This document shows positions 22,185 to 30,877 of a stretch of 40,421 nt of DNA, in pieces. This DNA comes from SZUA-1377 sp964622255. Lineage in GTDB: Bacteria; Campylobacterota; Campylobacteria; Campylobacterales; QNZT01. The DNA is taken from NCBI GenBank assembly GCA_964622255.1, contig CAZUPK010000066.1:1-40421 (forward strand), written 5' to 3'. Each line of letters begins with the position of its first letter. Positions within the stretch are counted from its first letter, which is position 1. The notes beneath the pieces were generated by a model. That model was not told the origin of the DNA. It saw nothing but the letters and a program-made list of their open reading frames with translations, and ran no database searches. The translations under genes and the position numbers were made by a program.

Positions 22185-22804
22185 ATCTTTTCAACTCCCA
22201 CAAGAACTGGAACAAAAAGACACTCCTCTAACTCTTGAGAGAAAACTTTATTTCCATTTTTTATATATCTTGTAATAATCTGTCTTCCATTTTTTTCTAT
22301 AGGTGCAACAAGTATTCCACCATCTTTTAACTGCTCAAAAAGTGCTGTTGGTGGAGCAATACAGGATGCAGAAAAGAGTATTCTATCAAATGGTGCATAA
22401 GTTTTCCATCCTCTTGTTCCGTCATCAAATTTTGCATTTATATTTCTAAGTTTCAACTTTTCAAATTTTTCTTTAGCCTCTATTAGAAGTTTTTCTATTC
22501 TTTCAACAGTAAAAACTCTCCTTACAAGCTTACTTAAAATGGCTGCTTGATAACCACTTCCGCAACCTATTTCTAAAATACTATCTGCTCCATTAAGTTC
22601 AAGTGCCATAGTCATTTTTGCTACTGTTAATGGGGAACTTATAAACTGTCCTGCTTGAAGAGGAAGAGCATCAAGACTAAAAGCATACATGTTAAAACCT
22701 TTTGGCACAAAGAGTCTTCTATCTATACTTTCAAAAGCCTTTTTAGTCCTTGCATCAAGAGTTATCCTTTGTGAAATCTGTTCTGCTAAATATTTAGAAT
22801 TCAT
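22181..22804 (-). CDS. pcm: Protein-L-isoaspartate O-methyltransferase
   Basis: Pcm repairs isoaspartyl residues by methylating them with SAM. It has 207 residues, normal length. The SAM motif ILEIGCGSGYQAAIL lies at about residues 75-89. The family substrate loop is LPLQAGQFISSPLTVAKM (residues about 47-64), and post-motif segments DGTRGW and APFDRILFSAS are in place. It starts at ATG 22804, overlapping the upstream nitrilase stop. The operon is nrdB-nitrilase-pcm-(small ORF). Confidence 0.93.
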   Translation of the reverse strand: MNSKYLAEQISQRITLDARTKKAFESIDRRLFVPKGFNMYAFSLDALPLQAGQFISSPLTVAKMTMALELNGADSILEIGCGSGYQAAILSKLVRRVFTVERIEKLLIEAKEKFEKLKLRNINAKFDDGTRGWKTYAPFDRILFSASCIAPPTALFEQLKDGGILVAPIEKNGRQIITRYIKNGNKVFSQELEECLFVPVLVGVEKI

Positions 22805-23529
22805 TTAATCCCCACATCCATATATCTCCTCATCTTTATAATCTCTTTTTTATCAAACTCCATTTCTAACATATCTTTGCTATCATCTCTAATAAACTCT
22901 CCAAATGGAGTTATGATAGCCGAACTACTAGCCATATTACTATTTTTTGAATTTGCTATCATAACATAGCATTGATTTATAACACCGAGTGAGTTTGATA
23001 TGATTTTAAGTTGTTTTTTTCTTAAAATTCCCCAAAGTGCAGGAACTAAAAGAACATCAACTCCTTGAAGTTTTTTCCAAAGTTCTATAAATCTTATCTC
23101 AAAACAGATAAGTATTCCAAACTTTATACCATCAACTTCTATAATCTTTATATCTTTCTTATGTCCAGGTGTAAAATACTTATGCTCATCCCCAAACTTA
23201 AAAAGTTGATACTTATCTCTTTGATAAACTATCTCTCCATTATGAAGTAAAACAGCGGTATTGTAAAATTTTTCATCTTTTTTTGTTGTTAGTGAAAATG
23301 AGATGATTTTTTCAAAAGAGAGTTTTTTTAACTTCTCTAAAGCCTTTTCCCCAAACTCTGACGCTTCTTGCATCTTATCAAAACTAAAGTTTGTCAAACA
23401 CAGTTCGGGGGCTAATATTACAGAGTCTTTTGGAGCGGCGCCTATTCCATTTATAAGTTTTTTTAGATTTTGCTCATAATCCTTCTCATAAAAATCAAAG
23501 CTTACAGTTATAAGTTTCCTAGAAATCAT
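22801..23529 (-). CDS. Carbon-nitrogen hydrolase (nitrilase superfamily)
   Basis: Amidase of the nitrilase superfamily with a complete catalytic triad: Glu42 in APELCLTNF, Lys106 in RDKYQLF, Cys142 in ILICFEIRF. The 242 residues are at the short end of the family. Substrate is not clear; related short members are omega-amidases or unknown. I start at ATG 23529 (TTG 23532 is adjacent in frame); no strong ribosome binding site is visible. The 5' end overlaps nrdB by 11 bases and the 3' end overlaps pcm. Confidence 0.87.
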   Translation of the reverse strand: MISRKLITVSFDFYEKDYEQNLKKLINGIGAAPKDSVILAPELCLTNFSFDKMQEASEFGEKALEKLKKLSFEKIISFSLTTKKDEKFYNTAVLLHNGEIVYQRDKYQLFKFGDEHKYFTPGHKKDIKIIEVDGIKFGILICFEIRFIELWKKLQGVDVLLVPALWGILRKKQLKIISNSLGVINQCYVMIANSKNSNMASSSAIITPFGEFIRDDSKDMLEMEFDKKEIIKMRRYMDVGIK

Positions 23530-24538
23530 CAAAGTCTAAACTTCCCTTACTGTAGTTTGTAACATTACCTTCAAAAAAGTTAGTTTTTTGATCATTAAAC
23601 TTAGAAAAATTATCAACCCATTTTATAGGATGTGATGTATTGTAAAGTTTTTTAAGTCCGACTGCAGTAAGTCTTTGATCTGCTAGATATTTTATATATT
23701 GATCTATTATCTCATCAGTGAGTCCTAAAAGTTGTCCCTCTGTTATATATTGTCCCCAAGCAACTTCTAGATTAACGGCTTGTCTAAACATCTCATAAAC
23801 ATCATCTATCAATTCCTTTGTAAAAAGTTCTGGTCTCTCTTTTTTTGTAGAGTTTATCATATTTTGAAAGATAAGAAGGTGTGTTATCTCATCTCTTTGG
23901 ATAAATCTTATCATCTGAGCAGAACCTAACATTTTCCCACTTCGTGCTAAAGTATAAAAAAATGTAAAACCACTATAAAAATATATACCCTCTAAGATTT
24001 GGTTAGCAAACATAGCTTTTACTATACCCTCATCAGTCGGATTTTTCGCTAACTCTTCATAAACTTTTGCTATATAGTCATTTTTATTTTTAAGCTTTTT
24101 ATCTTGTCTCCACATATCATATATTTCTTTTGTATTTGTAGAGATACTATCGACCATAACTGCATAACTTTGAGAGTGTAAAGCCTCTTCAAATGCCTGA
24201 CGAACGAGTATCAAGTTAATCTCAGGTGAAGTTATATAGGGATTTATATTGTCTATTAGGTTGTTTGTTTGCAAAGAATCCATAAAAATAAGCTGTGAAA
24301 GAGCTTTATCATAAGCATTTTTTTCTGCTTCACTTAGGTTTTTGTAGTCTCTAACATCACCTGTCATATCAACCTCTTTAGGAAACCAGGTGTTATTTAG
24401 CATAATATCCCAAAGTTTATATGCCCATTGATATTTGATTTTATTTAATTCAAAGATTCCAGTTGGATTTCCACCAAAAATCTTTCTTTGATTTACACTT
24501 TCGTTTGATTTGGGATTGTAAACTTTTTTTCTATCCAT
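23519..24538 (-). CDS. nrdB: Class Ia ribonucleotide reductase subunit beta
   Basis: NrdB holds the diiron-tyrosyl radical that NrdA uses for making deoxynucleotides. Metal ligands are visible in the EEALHSQSYAV segment and the DEITHLLIF segment, with the tyrosyl radical region YFYSGFTFFYTLARSG between them. The C-terminus (TNYSKGSLDFDDF) is the tail that binds the alpha subunit. Length 339 is normal. nrdA is not in the window. A TATAAT on the minus strand at 24600-24595 is a good promoter. No NrdR box is seen. Confidence 0.96.
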   Translation of the reverse strand: MDRKKVYNPKSNESVNQRKIFGGNPTGIFELNKIKYQWAYKLWDIMLNNTWFPKEVDMTGDVRDYKNLSEAEKNAYDKALSQLIFMDSLQTNNLIDNINPYITSPEINLILVRQAFEEALHSQSYAVMVDSISTNTKEIYDMWRQDKKLKNKNDYIAKVYEELAKNPTDEGIVKAMFANQILEGIYFYSGFTFFYTLARSGKMLGSAQMIRFIQRDEITHLLIFQNMINSTKKERPELFTKELIDDVYEMFRQAVNLEVAWGQYITEGQLLGLTDEIIDQYIKYLADQRLTAVGLKKLYNTSHPIKWVDNFSKFNDQKTNFFEGNVTNYSKGSLDFDDF

Positions 24539-24594
24539 CTTTTACTACCTTTAACTAAAATTTTACAAAATTATTGATGCAAAAATTTTGCGTT

Positions 24595-24600
24595 ATTATA
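24595..24600 (-). promoter_or_regulatory. -10 element upstream of nrdB
   Basis: Perfect TATAAT on the minus strand, about 57 bases before the nrdB start, with a GCAAAAATTTTGC palindrome (24579-24591) just downstream. The remaining gap to 24799 shows no gene. Confidence 0.55.
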
Positions 24601-24799
24601 CCATTTGATGCTTTGGATAGAGGTGAAGTATGTAAGTGGGAAGAGAGGAATTTGAAAAATTTTTGTAGATGATAGCACACCACATTCTAAAATAAATATT
24701 TCTTAATTTAAACAACTTTGTTTTTTTACCTGTTTTTTTAGTTGGTATTATTTGAGCAAATAAGAGTTATGGTAAACAAAAGATGTGCTGAAAAAATGA

Positions 24800-25351
24800 C
24801 TATTTTGAAAAAAACCATAAAAAACCAAATAAAAGTCCCGGAGTTTTTACTTTTGATTTGTCATACATAAACTTTTTTGCCTCTTTTATAGGTAGGTATA
24901 AAACCTCGATATTTTCATTATCTATACCGCCTCCTTCATTTATCTTTTGTTTTTCACTTACTTCGCAAAAAAACATAGTTTGTTTTCCACCGGCAAATCC
25001 CACGGAGGTATAAAACTCTGTTATCTCTTTTATATTTTCAAGTGGAACATCATAACCACATTCTTCTAAGATTTCTTCCTTTGCTATTTGAGGTAGAGAT
25101 TTTTCTTTATCTACCAAACCGGCACAAAGTTCATAGGTATAGCCATCTTGATTTTTCATAAAAACTGCAGGTCGAAACTGTTTTACAAGTATGAAGGCAT
25201 CTTTATCTTTATGGTAAAGTAGTATAGCAACACTGTCAAAAACATCTAAGACTTCCCAACTTCTTTTTTTGCCATTTTCTTTAAAAGTTAGTAGTTTTGG
25301 TTTTACAAACTTTGGAGTAAACTCTTGTGTTAAATTTTCTATCTCTATCAT
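24800..25351 (-). CDS. NUDIX hydrolase, UDP-sugar/ADP-ribose pyrophosphatase type
   Basis: A 183-residue Nudix protein. The Nudix box is AGLVDKEKSLPQIAKEEILE with ECGYDV following (metal-binding EExxEE-like core). YELCAGLVDK and FYTSVGFAGGKQTMFFCEV match NUDT14-like enzymes that hydrolyse UDP-glucose or ADP-ribose. Substrate is inferred by similarity only. It starts two bases after the mgtE stop in the same direction. Confidence 0.85.
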   Translation of the reverse strand: MIEIENLTQEFTPKFVKPKLLTFKENGKKRSWEVLDVFDSVAILLYHKDKDAFILVKQFRPAVFMKNQDGYTYELCAGLVDKEKSLPQIAKEEILEECGYDVPLENIKEITEFYTSVGFAGGKQTMFFCEVSEKQKINEGGGIDNENIEVLYLPIKEAKKFMYDKSKVKTPGLLFGFLWFFSK

Positions 25352-25353
25352 AT

Positions 25354-26715
25354 TTATTTCACCAAAAACATTTTTGCTAAACCTAAGAAGCTAAAAAAGC
25401 CAATAATATCTGTAACAGTAGTTAGTATAACTGTGCTTCCAACAGCTGGATCTATGTTAAGTCTTTTTAAAATTAGAGGTATAAATGCTCCGAAAAATCC
25501 TGCAAAGAAAAGATTTATAATCATAGAAGCACCTATAACAAAACCTAACTTACTATCTCCAAACCATAAAAATGCGATTAGCCCTATCACAAAAGCAAAT
25601 ATAAAACCATTTCCAAGTGAGAGTAAAACCTCCTTTTTTATGGTATATTTTGCTTGAGAAAGTTCGATATCTCCAAGAGCCAAACGACGAACTGTAACGG
25701 TTAGAGTTTGTGTACCTGCATTTCCTCCCATAGATGCTACTATAGGCATAAGAATTGCTAAAGCTACATAGCTTGAGATAGTAGAATCAAACATTTGGAT
25801 AACAGATGATGCCAATATAGCTGTGATAAGATTTATAAAAAGCCAAGAAGCTCTTGTTTTTCCAGCCTCTATTATATCTTCATCTTCCTCAGCCTCATCG
25901 TCAACACCGGCTAAGTTATAGATTTGCTCTGTTGCACTCTCTTCTAAGATATCATAAATATCATCAGAAGTTATCCTTCCTATAAGTTCGTTATGATCAT
26001 TTACTATCGCTAATACCGAAAGACCATACTCTTTAAAAAGTTGAGCTACCTCTTCGATATTGTCAGTGTCTCTTGCAAATATAGGTTTAAAATCATCCTC
26101 TCTTCTTTTAATCTGCTCTTTAAAAGTTTTTTCAAAATCAAAAAGTATTAACTCTTCAAGAGGGATGGTAAATATCAACTTTTTAAAAGTTCCAGTTATA
26201 AAAACTTGATGAACATTATCAAGTTCATCTTCCTCTTTAAGTTTTTTTAGTTTAGAGATAGCCTCTTTTACTTTTTGTTCAATATTTGCTTCAAAAAGCT
26301 CTGTTTGCATATGAGCACCAGCTTCATACTCATCATATTTTCTAAGTTTTTTTATCTCCTCTTGATCCTCTCTATCAAGTGAAGAAAGAATAGTCTTTGC
26401 TTTTTGCTCATCTATCTCTTCGATGTTTTGCAAAAGGTCAGTAGCATCATCACTATCAAGTTCTCTAACTATCTCTACCAAGTCACCATTTTCGAGCTTC
26501 AAGATAATCTGTTTTAAATATTTTTCTGGAAGCTCAAGAGCTATATCTCCAAGATATTCATTTGGAATTGTCTCTAAATACTCTTCAAAAATTTGGGGTT
26601 CATTATTTGCTAAGTTTTTTAAAGCTTTTGCCAAGTCAGTATGAGAGATAGAAGAGTGTTCGGGATCTTGTAAAAACTCCTCTATCAACTCTTTATCATA
26701 GGTTGTCTCAGCCAT
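25354..26715 (-). CDS. mgtE: Magnesium transporter MgtE
   Basis: MgtE is a Mg2+-gated channel. The 453 residues show the N-terminal superhelical domain with its repeated LPEKYL/LREL-like helices, then two CBS domains (about residues 145-265, with RDTDNIEEVAQLFKEYGLSVLAIVN and GRITSDDI), a plug helix, and five TM helices (about 290-452). MPIVASMGGNAGTQTLTVTVR and the following VILTTVTDIIGFFSFLG are family signatures, the latter with the Mg2+-binding Asp. GAGAGG upstream supports ATG 26715. Confidence 0.95.
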   Translation of the reverse strand: MAETTYDKELIEEFLQDPEHSSISHTDLAKALKNLANNEPQIFEEYLETIPNEYLGDIALELPEKYLKQIILKLENGDLVEIVRELDSDDATDLLQNIEEIDEQKAKTILSSLDREDQEEIKKLRKYDEYEAGAHMQTELFEANIEQKVKEAISKLKKLKEEDELDNVHQVFITGTFKKLIFTIPLEELILFDFEKTFKEQIKRREDDFKPIFARDTDNIEEVAQLFKEYGLSVLAIVNDHNELIGRITSDDIYDILEESATEQIYNLAGVDDEAEEDEDIIEAGKTRASWLFINLITAILASSVIQMFDSTISSYVALAILMPIVASMGGNAGTQTLTVTVRRLALGDIELSQAKYTIKKEVLLSLGNGFIFAFVIGLIAFLWFGDSKLGFVIGASMIINLFFAGFFGAFIPLILKRLNIDPAVGSTVILTTVTDIIGFFSFLGLAKMFLVK

Positions 26716-26726
26716 AACAAACCTCT

Positions 26727-27851
26727 CTATCTTAGTTTTTTAAGTTCTTTTTTTACAGGAGCTATAGTTGCCAAGATATGTTTTTTGAGTTTTTTATTAC
26801 TAGTTTTAACTATAACTATTTTATTTGCAGGATTTATCCATCTACCATTTAGTTTGATACCAAAATGTAAATGAGGTCCTGTGCTAAGTCCAGTGCTTCC
26901 CATCAGGGCTATTACTTGTCCTTTTTTTACTCTTTGTCCTTTTTTAACTTTATATTTGCTTAAATGTCCATAAACTGATTCATATCCATTTGGATGTTTT
27001 ATTTTTATAAATTTACCATATCCGCCTCTCCATCCTCTATAAGTTACTATACCATCATAAGTAGCTTTTATAGGGGTTCCCACCCTATTTGCATAGTCTA
27101 TACCGTGATGAGGTCTATATATTTTTAAAATAGGATGCCATCTTTTTTCTGTAAAACCATCGGATATTCTTCTATATCTACAAGGAACTATAAAAGAGGA
27201 GGTTTTTTCTTTTATAGTTGCTTTTTCATCATAGTATCTTCCCTTATAATAAAATCTATAAATTCTTTTTTTTCTATGCTCTAAAAATGTTCCCAAAACT
27301 TTTTGAGTTCCAAATTTTTTTCCCATCCAACTCTTATCTATATATACAACACCAACTTTGTCACCTTTTTTTAAAGTTTTAAAATTTACTGTCCCTTTAA
27401 AAATCCTTTGAAGCTTTAAAGCTAATGGATAGTTTGCTGTTGCCTCTACTATAGAGTTAGAAAAAGTGGAGTCAATATTTATAAGTTTTTTTATCCTTTT
27501 TGTTGTGTATTTTATAGGGATAATATCAAGTTGATATTTTTCACTTATATCTTTTGATATATGTATCTCTAACTCTTCATTTAAAGGTATAACAGCTTGA
27601 TAAATATTTCCACAGCAATCCCTCGCTATATAACAAGTTTCACCCTCTCTTATTTGCATAATAACTTTTTTATCTTCACCATCTAAATCATAGTATAGAT
27701 TTAGAGGTAGTTCGTTTTGTTCTAAAAAACCTAAAAGAGTTTCACCTTTTTCCCACTTGATTTCTTCTACAGGATTGCTTTTTAACTCAAATGAATTTAA
27801 AAACGATATAGCTAACAATAAAATAAAAACAAACCTAAAAATTTTCAACAC
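26727..27851 (-). CDS. M23 peptidoglycan endo/carboxypeptidase, Csd3/HdpA type
   Basis: Peptidoglycan peptidase of the zinc M23 family. The C-terminal domain has the metal ligands in HHGIDYA and GPHLHFG, plus GYGKFIKIKHPNGYESVYGHLS. The N-terminal part (EIKWEKGETLLGFLEQNELPLN in pieces, LYYDLDGEDKK, VIPLNEELEIHI) matches H. pylori Csd3 (HdpA), which trims peptide crosslinks and shapes the helical cell. An N-terminal hydrophobic segment (FVFILLLAISFL) is a signal or anchor. The start is uncertain. ATG 27887 (12 residues longer) overlaps a TATAAT at 27884-27879 that probably is the promoter, so GTG 27851 is used; TTG 27848 is also possible. mgtE follows 11 bases later. Confidence 0.88.
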   Translation of the reverse strand: MLKIFRFVFILLLAISFLNSFELKSNPVEEIKWEKGETLLGFLEQNELPLNLYYDLDGEDKKVIMQIREGETCYIARDCCGNIYQAVIPLNEELEIHISKDISEKYQLDIIPIKYTTKRIKKLINIDSTFSNSIVEATANYPLALKLQRIFKGTVNFKTLKKGDKVGVVYIDKSWMGKKFGTQKVLGTFLEHRKKRIYRFYYKGRYYDEKATIKEKTSSFIVPCRYRRISDGFTEKRWHPILKIYRPHHGIDYANRVGTPIKATYDGIVTYRGWRGGYGKFIKIKHPNGYESVYGHLSKYKVKKGQRVKKGQVIALMGSTGLSTGPHLHFGIKLNGRWINPANKIVIVKTSNKKLKKHILATIAPVKKELKKLR

Positions 27852-27878
27852 ATTTATACTTTCATATTTTTTAAAAAG

Positions 27879-27884
27879 ATTATA
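27879..27884 (-). promoter_or_regulatory. -10 element of the csd3-like gene
   Basis: TGTATAAT on the minus strand. Its position argues that translation of the peptidase starts downstream, near 27851, not at the upstream in-frame ATG. Confidence 0.5.
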
Positions 27885-27928
27885 CATAAAGGATGATAAA
27901 TAAACACACTTTATTAACAAAATTTTTG

Positions 27929-27934
27929 TATAAT
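27929..27934 (+). promoter_or_regulatory. -10 element of the PgbA-like gene
   Basis: TGTATAAT on the plus strand, about 30 bases before the start codon, with AAAGGG as the ribosome binding site in between. It is back-to-back with the csd3-like promoter about 45 bases away. Confidence 0.55.
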
Positions 27935-27962
27935 TTACCAATTTTATCTAAAAGGGTGAAAA

Positions 27963-28682
27963 ATGGTAAAAAAAATTTTAATTTTTACTATATTTTTTTT
28001 GACAAATAGTGTATTTAGTTTTTCTTTAGATCCATATCAAACAACTATAACAAGATTGGTAGGCAATGAAGCAGTTGTTGCAAATAGTGATCGAGTAAAA
28101 GTAGGTTCTAGTGGTATAATCATACACAACTATGATGCAGAGCATAGAACTATCATAGCAAAAGCTGTTGTAACAAAGAAAGATGGTGCAAATATGTATC
28201 TAAAACTTTACTACTATAAAGACTTAAATATGGATGCTTTACCTTCATATAAGATAATTCCTCAAGTTGGAGATAGTGTTATATTTAACTATCTTTACAA
28301 AAGAATACTTCCTATTGTGCCAAATAAAGAGGCTTTTGCAAAGTTTAAACAAGAGTTTCCAAGAGTAGATGTTATACATCCTGATCTTTTTGCTTATGAG
28401 TTGGCAGTAGAGGGAAATACTGCTCCAAAACTTAGCGACTTTAGAACTGAATGCAACAATGATGACTTTGGACTTTTATTTTTTGCTTTAAGCGATGAGG
28501 GATATTTTGTTGATTGCACCTCTTTTAAAGTTATAGGGAGATTAAGTTTTCCAGTAGAAGGTAAAAAGGCAACTCCTTTTTATACTAGAATAAAAAATAT
28601 CAAGCCAAGGTTTTTTGGTTTAGGTAGCGATGAGATAAAAAATTTTGATGATTATTATAAAAAGCTCTTAGGTATAAAATAG
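27963..28682 (+). CDS. PgbA N-terminal-domain protein
   Basis: A 239-residue exported protein with a signal peptide (residues 1-19, IFTIFFLTNSVFSF). The N-terminal part (ITRLVGNEAVVANSDRVKVG, SGIIIHNYDAEHRTIIAKAV) matches the domain named for the H. pylori plasminogen-binding proteins PgbA/PgbB, which is widespread in free-living Campylobacterota. The lysine-rich C-terminal tail that binds plasminogen in H. pylori is absent here, so a role in host binding should not be assumed. It is followed by the FAD-oxidase gene with a one-base overlap. Confidence 0.82.
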   Translation: MVKKILIFTIFFLTNSVFSFSLDPYQTTITRLVGNEAVVANSDRVKVGSSGIIIHNYDAEHRTIIAKAVVTKKDGANMYLKLYYYKDLNMDALPSYKIIPQVGDSVIFNYLYKRILPIVPNKEAFAKFKQEFPRVDVIHPDLFAYELAVEGNTAPKLSDFRTECNNDDFGLLFFALSDEGYFVDCTSFKVIGRLSFPVEGKKATPFYTRIKNIKPRFFGLGSDEIKNFDDYYKKLLGIK

Positions 28683-30064
28683 TGTTAGAAAGGAAACATA
28701 CAAGGGCCATATCAAAAATAGTAGGTGAAGAAAATATCTATTATGATAAAGCTCATATGATAGCATATTCTTATGATGCCACAAGAACTAGATATGAGCC
28801 TGATGCAGTAGTTTTTCCAAGAGATGAGAGTGATGTTGGTGAAGTTTTAAAGTATTGTAACAAGCACAAGATAGCTGTAGTTTCACGAGGTGCTGGAAGT
28901 GGTTTTAGCGGTGGAGCATTGCCTAAAAACGGTGGTATAGTTTTAGCTTTTGAAAAGCATATGAATAAAATCATAGAGATAGATATGCAAAATATGGTAG
29001 CAGTAGTGCAACCGGGTGTAATAAATATGCAACTTCAAAAAGCAGTTGAAGAGGTAGGACTCTTTTATCCACCAGATCCAGCAAGTGAACACTATTCAAC
29101 TATTGGTGGAAATGTTAGTGAAAATGCAGGTGGTATGAGAGCTGCAAAATATGGTATCACCAAAGATTTTGTTATGGCTTTAAGAGCTGTTTTACCAAAT
29201 GGGGAGATTATAAGAAGTGGTAAAAAAACTATAAAAGATGTTGCAGGGTATAATACTACGGGGATACTTGTAGGAAGTGAAGGGACTCTTGCAGTTATTA
29301 CAGAGATAACTTTAAAACTTTTAGCAAAACCAAAACTTTCAAAAACAGCGATGGGGATTTTTCCAACGGTTGAAGATGCTATGAATGCAGTTTTTAAAAC
29401 TATGGCAAGTGGAGTAACCCCTGTTGCTATGGAGTTTTTGGATAATTTAACCATAAGAGCGGTTGAAGAGAAGTTTAACAAAGGACTTCCAAAAGATGTC
29501 GGAGCGATACTTATAACTGATGTTGATGGGGATTTGGAAGTTGTGATAAAAAATCAACTTGAAACTATAGAAAGAGTTTTTAAAGAAAATGGTTGCTTAG
29601 AGTTTAAAAAAGCAAAAGATGATGATGAAGCAAAAGAGCTTTGGTTTGCAAGAAAAAATGCTTCTCAGTCGATAACTATTTATGGAAGTAAAAAGTTAAA
29701 TGAAGATATAACGGTTCCACGAAGTCTTCTTCCTAAGTTACTAAGAAAAATAGATGAAGTAAGTAAAAAGTATGGAGTAAAGATTCCATGTTTTGGACAT
29801 ACTGGGGATGGTAATGTTCATACAAATGTTATGGTAGATGCAAACGATCCTAAACAGTTAGAGTTGGGTTACAAGGCTATTGAAGATATATTTAAAATTG
29901 CGGTAAAACTTGGTGGAACTTTAAGTGGAGAGCATGGCATTGGACTTGCAAAAGCTCCTTTTATGCATTTAGCTTTTAATGAAGCTGAAATGGAGCTTTT
30001 TAGAAAAATAAAAAAGGCTTTTGATCCAAATAATATTTTAAATCCGGGAAAGATGGGGTTATAG
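28682..30064 (+). CDS. FAD-linked oxidase, GlcD-like (D-2-hydroxyacid dehydrogenase)
   Basis: A 460-residue VAO/PCMH-type flavoprotein. The FAD-binding segment (VVSRGAGSGFSGGALPKNGG), PPDPASEHYSTIGGNVSENAGG, the metal-binding PCFGHTGDGNVH and the C-terminal SGEHGIGLAKAPF with DPNNILNPGKMG are all present. These fit GlcD or a D-lactate dehydrogenase. Without glcE/glcF neighbours the substrate (glycolate, D-lactate) is open. GTG 28682 is the start, sharing one base with the preceding stop. The yihY-like gene starts four bases after the stop. Confidence 0.92.
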   Translation: MLERKHTRAISKIVGEENIYYDKAHMIAYSYDATRTRYEPDAVVFPRDESDVGEVLKYCNKHKIAVVSRGAGSGFSGGALPKNGGIVLAFEKHMNKIIEIDMQNMVAVVQPGVINMQLQKAVEEVGLFYPPDPASEHYSTIGGNVSENAGGMRAAKYGITKDFVMALRAVLPNGEIIRSGKKTIKDVAGYNTTGILVGSEGTLAVITEITLKLLAKPKLSKTAMGIFPTVEDAMNAVFKTMASGVTPVAMEFLDNLTIRAVEEKFNKGLPKDVGAILITDVDGDLEVVIKNQLETIERVFKENGCLEFKKAKDDDEAKELWFARKNASQSITIYGSKKLNEDITVPRSLLPKLLRKIDEVSKKYGVKIPCFGHTGDGNVHTNVMVDANDPKQLELGYKAIEDIFKIAVKLGGTLSGEHGIGLAKAPFMHLAFNEAEMELFRKIKKAFDPNNILNPGKMGL

Positions 30065-30067
30065 AGT

Positions 30068-30829
30068 GTGCAAAGAGATGAGGGTAAGTTAAACAAGTTA
30101 AAAGAGTTTTTTATAGACCACTCTTTGCTCCATTATAGTGCATCACTTAGCTTTCATACTCTTTTATCTTTGATACCGATACTGCTTATATCTTTTTATA
30201 TGTTTACAAAGTTTCATATATTTGATGCATATATGCAAAAGGCAAGAGAGTATATATTTTCATTTATAATCCCAACAAATAAAGAGTTAATCTCACACAA
30301 TATAGAGCAGTTTATGACCAATACTTCTCACTTAGGAGTGATAGGTATAGTTTTTGTTATATATGTTTCAGTAATGTTTTTTGATGATTTTGAGTATGTT
30401 GTAAATAATATCTTTAAAACGACTCCTAGAAATTTTTTTCGTTCTATTACTTTATATTTAACCATATCTATAATTGTCCCCATTATTATGAGTCTTAGTA
30501 TATTTTTATCTATCAAAGCAAAGCTACTACTTTCTTTTGATTTCACTTTTATCTCTTATATTATGGTTTGGGGACTTTTCTTTTTACTATACAAAGTTTC
30601 AGCAAACACGAAGGTTTCTACAAAATCATCTTTGATAAGCTCCTTTGTGGCATCGACTGTATGGAGTTTATCAAAGTATCTTTTTGTGCTTTATATAACC
30701 TATAACAAAACATATTCTACCATATATGGTTCATTTTCAGTAGTTATGTTTTTTCTTATATGGTTATATATTTCGTGGATAATCTTTTTATATGGTGTAA
30801 AATTCTGTTATCTGTTAAATAAACAATAA
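30068..30829 (+). CDS. YihY/BrkB-family inner-membrane protein
   Basis: A 253-residue polytopic protein with about six membrane segments. N-terminal SASLSFHTLLSLIPILL and the C-terminal segment TYSTIYGSFSVVMFFLIWLY followed by SWIIFLYG are the signatures of the YihY/virulence factor BrkB family (once named RNase BN in error). Its role is not known. The start is GTG 30068, four bases after the FAD-oxidase stop. The GTGGTTA/TAACCAC hairpin follows downstream. Confidence 0.86.
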   Translation: MQRDEGKLNKLKEFFIDHSLLHYSASLSFHTLLSLIPILLISFYMFTKFHIFDAYMQKAREYIFSFIIPTNKELISHNIEQFMTNTSHLGVIGIVFVIYVSVMFFDDFEYVVNNIFKTTPRNFFRSITLYLTISIIVPIIMSLSIFLSIKAKLLLSFDFTFISYIMVWGLFFLLYKVSANTKVSTKSSLISSFVASTVWSLSKYLFVLYITYNKTYSTIYGSFSVVMFFLIWLYISWIIFLYGVKFCYLLNKQ

Positions 30830-30858
30830 AAATAGATAAAAAGGAAATAAAAGCAGTA

Positions 30859-30877
30859 GTGGTTAACAAATAACCAC
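30859..30877. terminator. Hairpin between convergent yihY-like and aldehyde dehydrogenase genes
   Basis: A perfect 7-bp stem (GTGGTTA, 30859-30865; TAACCAC, 30871-30877; loop ACAAA) overlaps the last codons of the minus-strand gene. On the minus strand, T-rich sequence follows about ten bases later, so it may act as a terminator. Confidence 0.4.

Noticed and set aside
24541..24799. A small gene between nrdB and the NUDIX gene
   Set aside because: Only short open stretches with frequent stops; apart from the nrdB promoter and an A/T palindrome nothing is supported.
27852..27941. N-terminal extension of the csd3-like peptidase to TTG 27941
   Set aside because: It would place the start inside the divergent promoter region, upstream of its own TATAAT (27884-27879), with no ribosome binding site.
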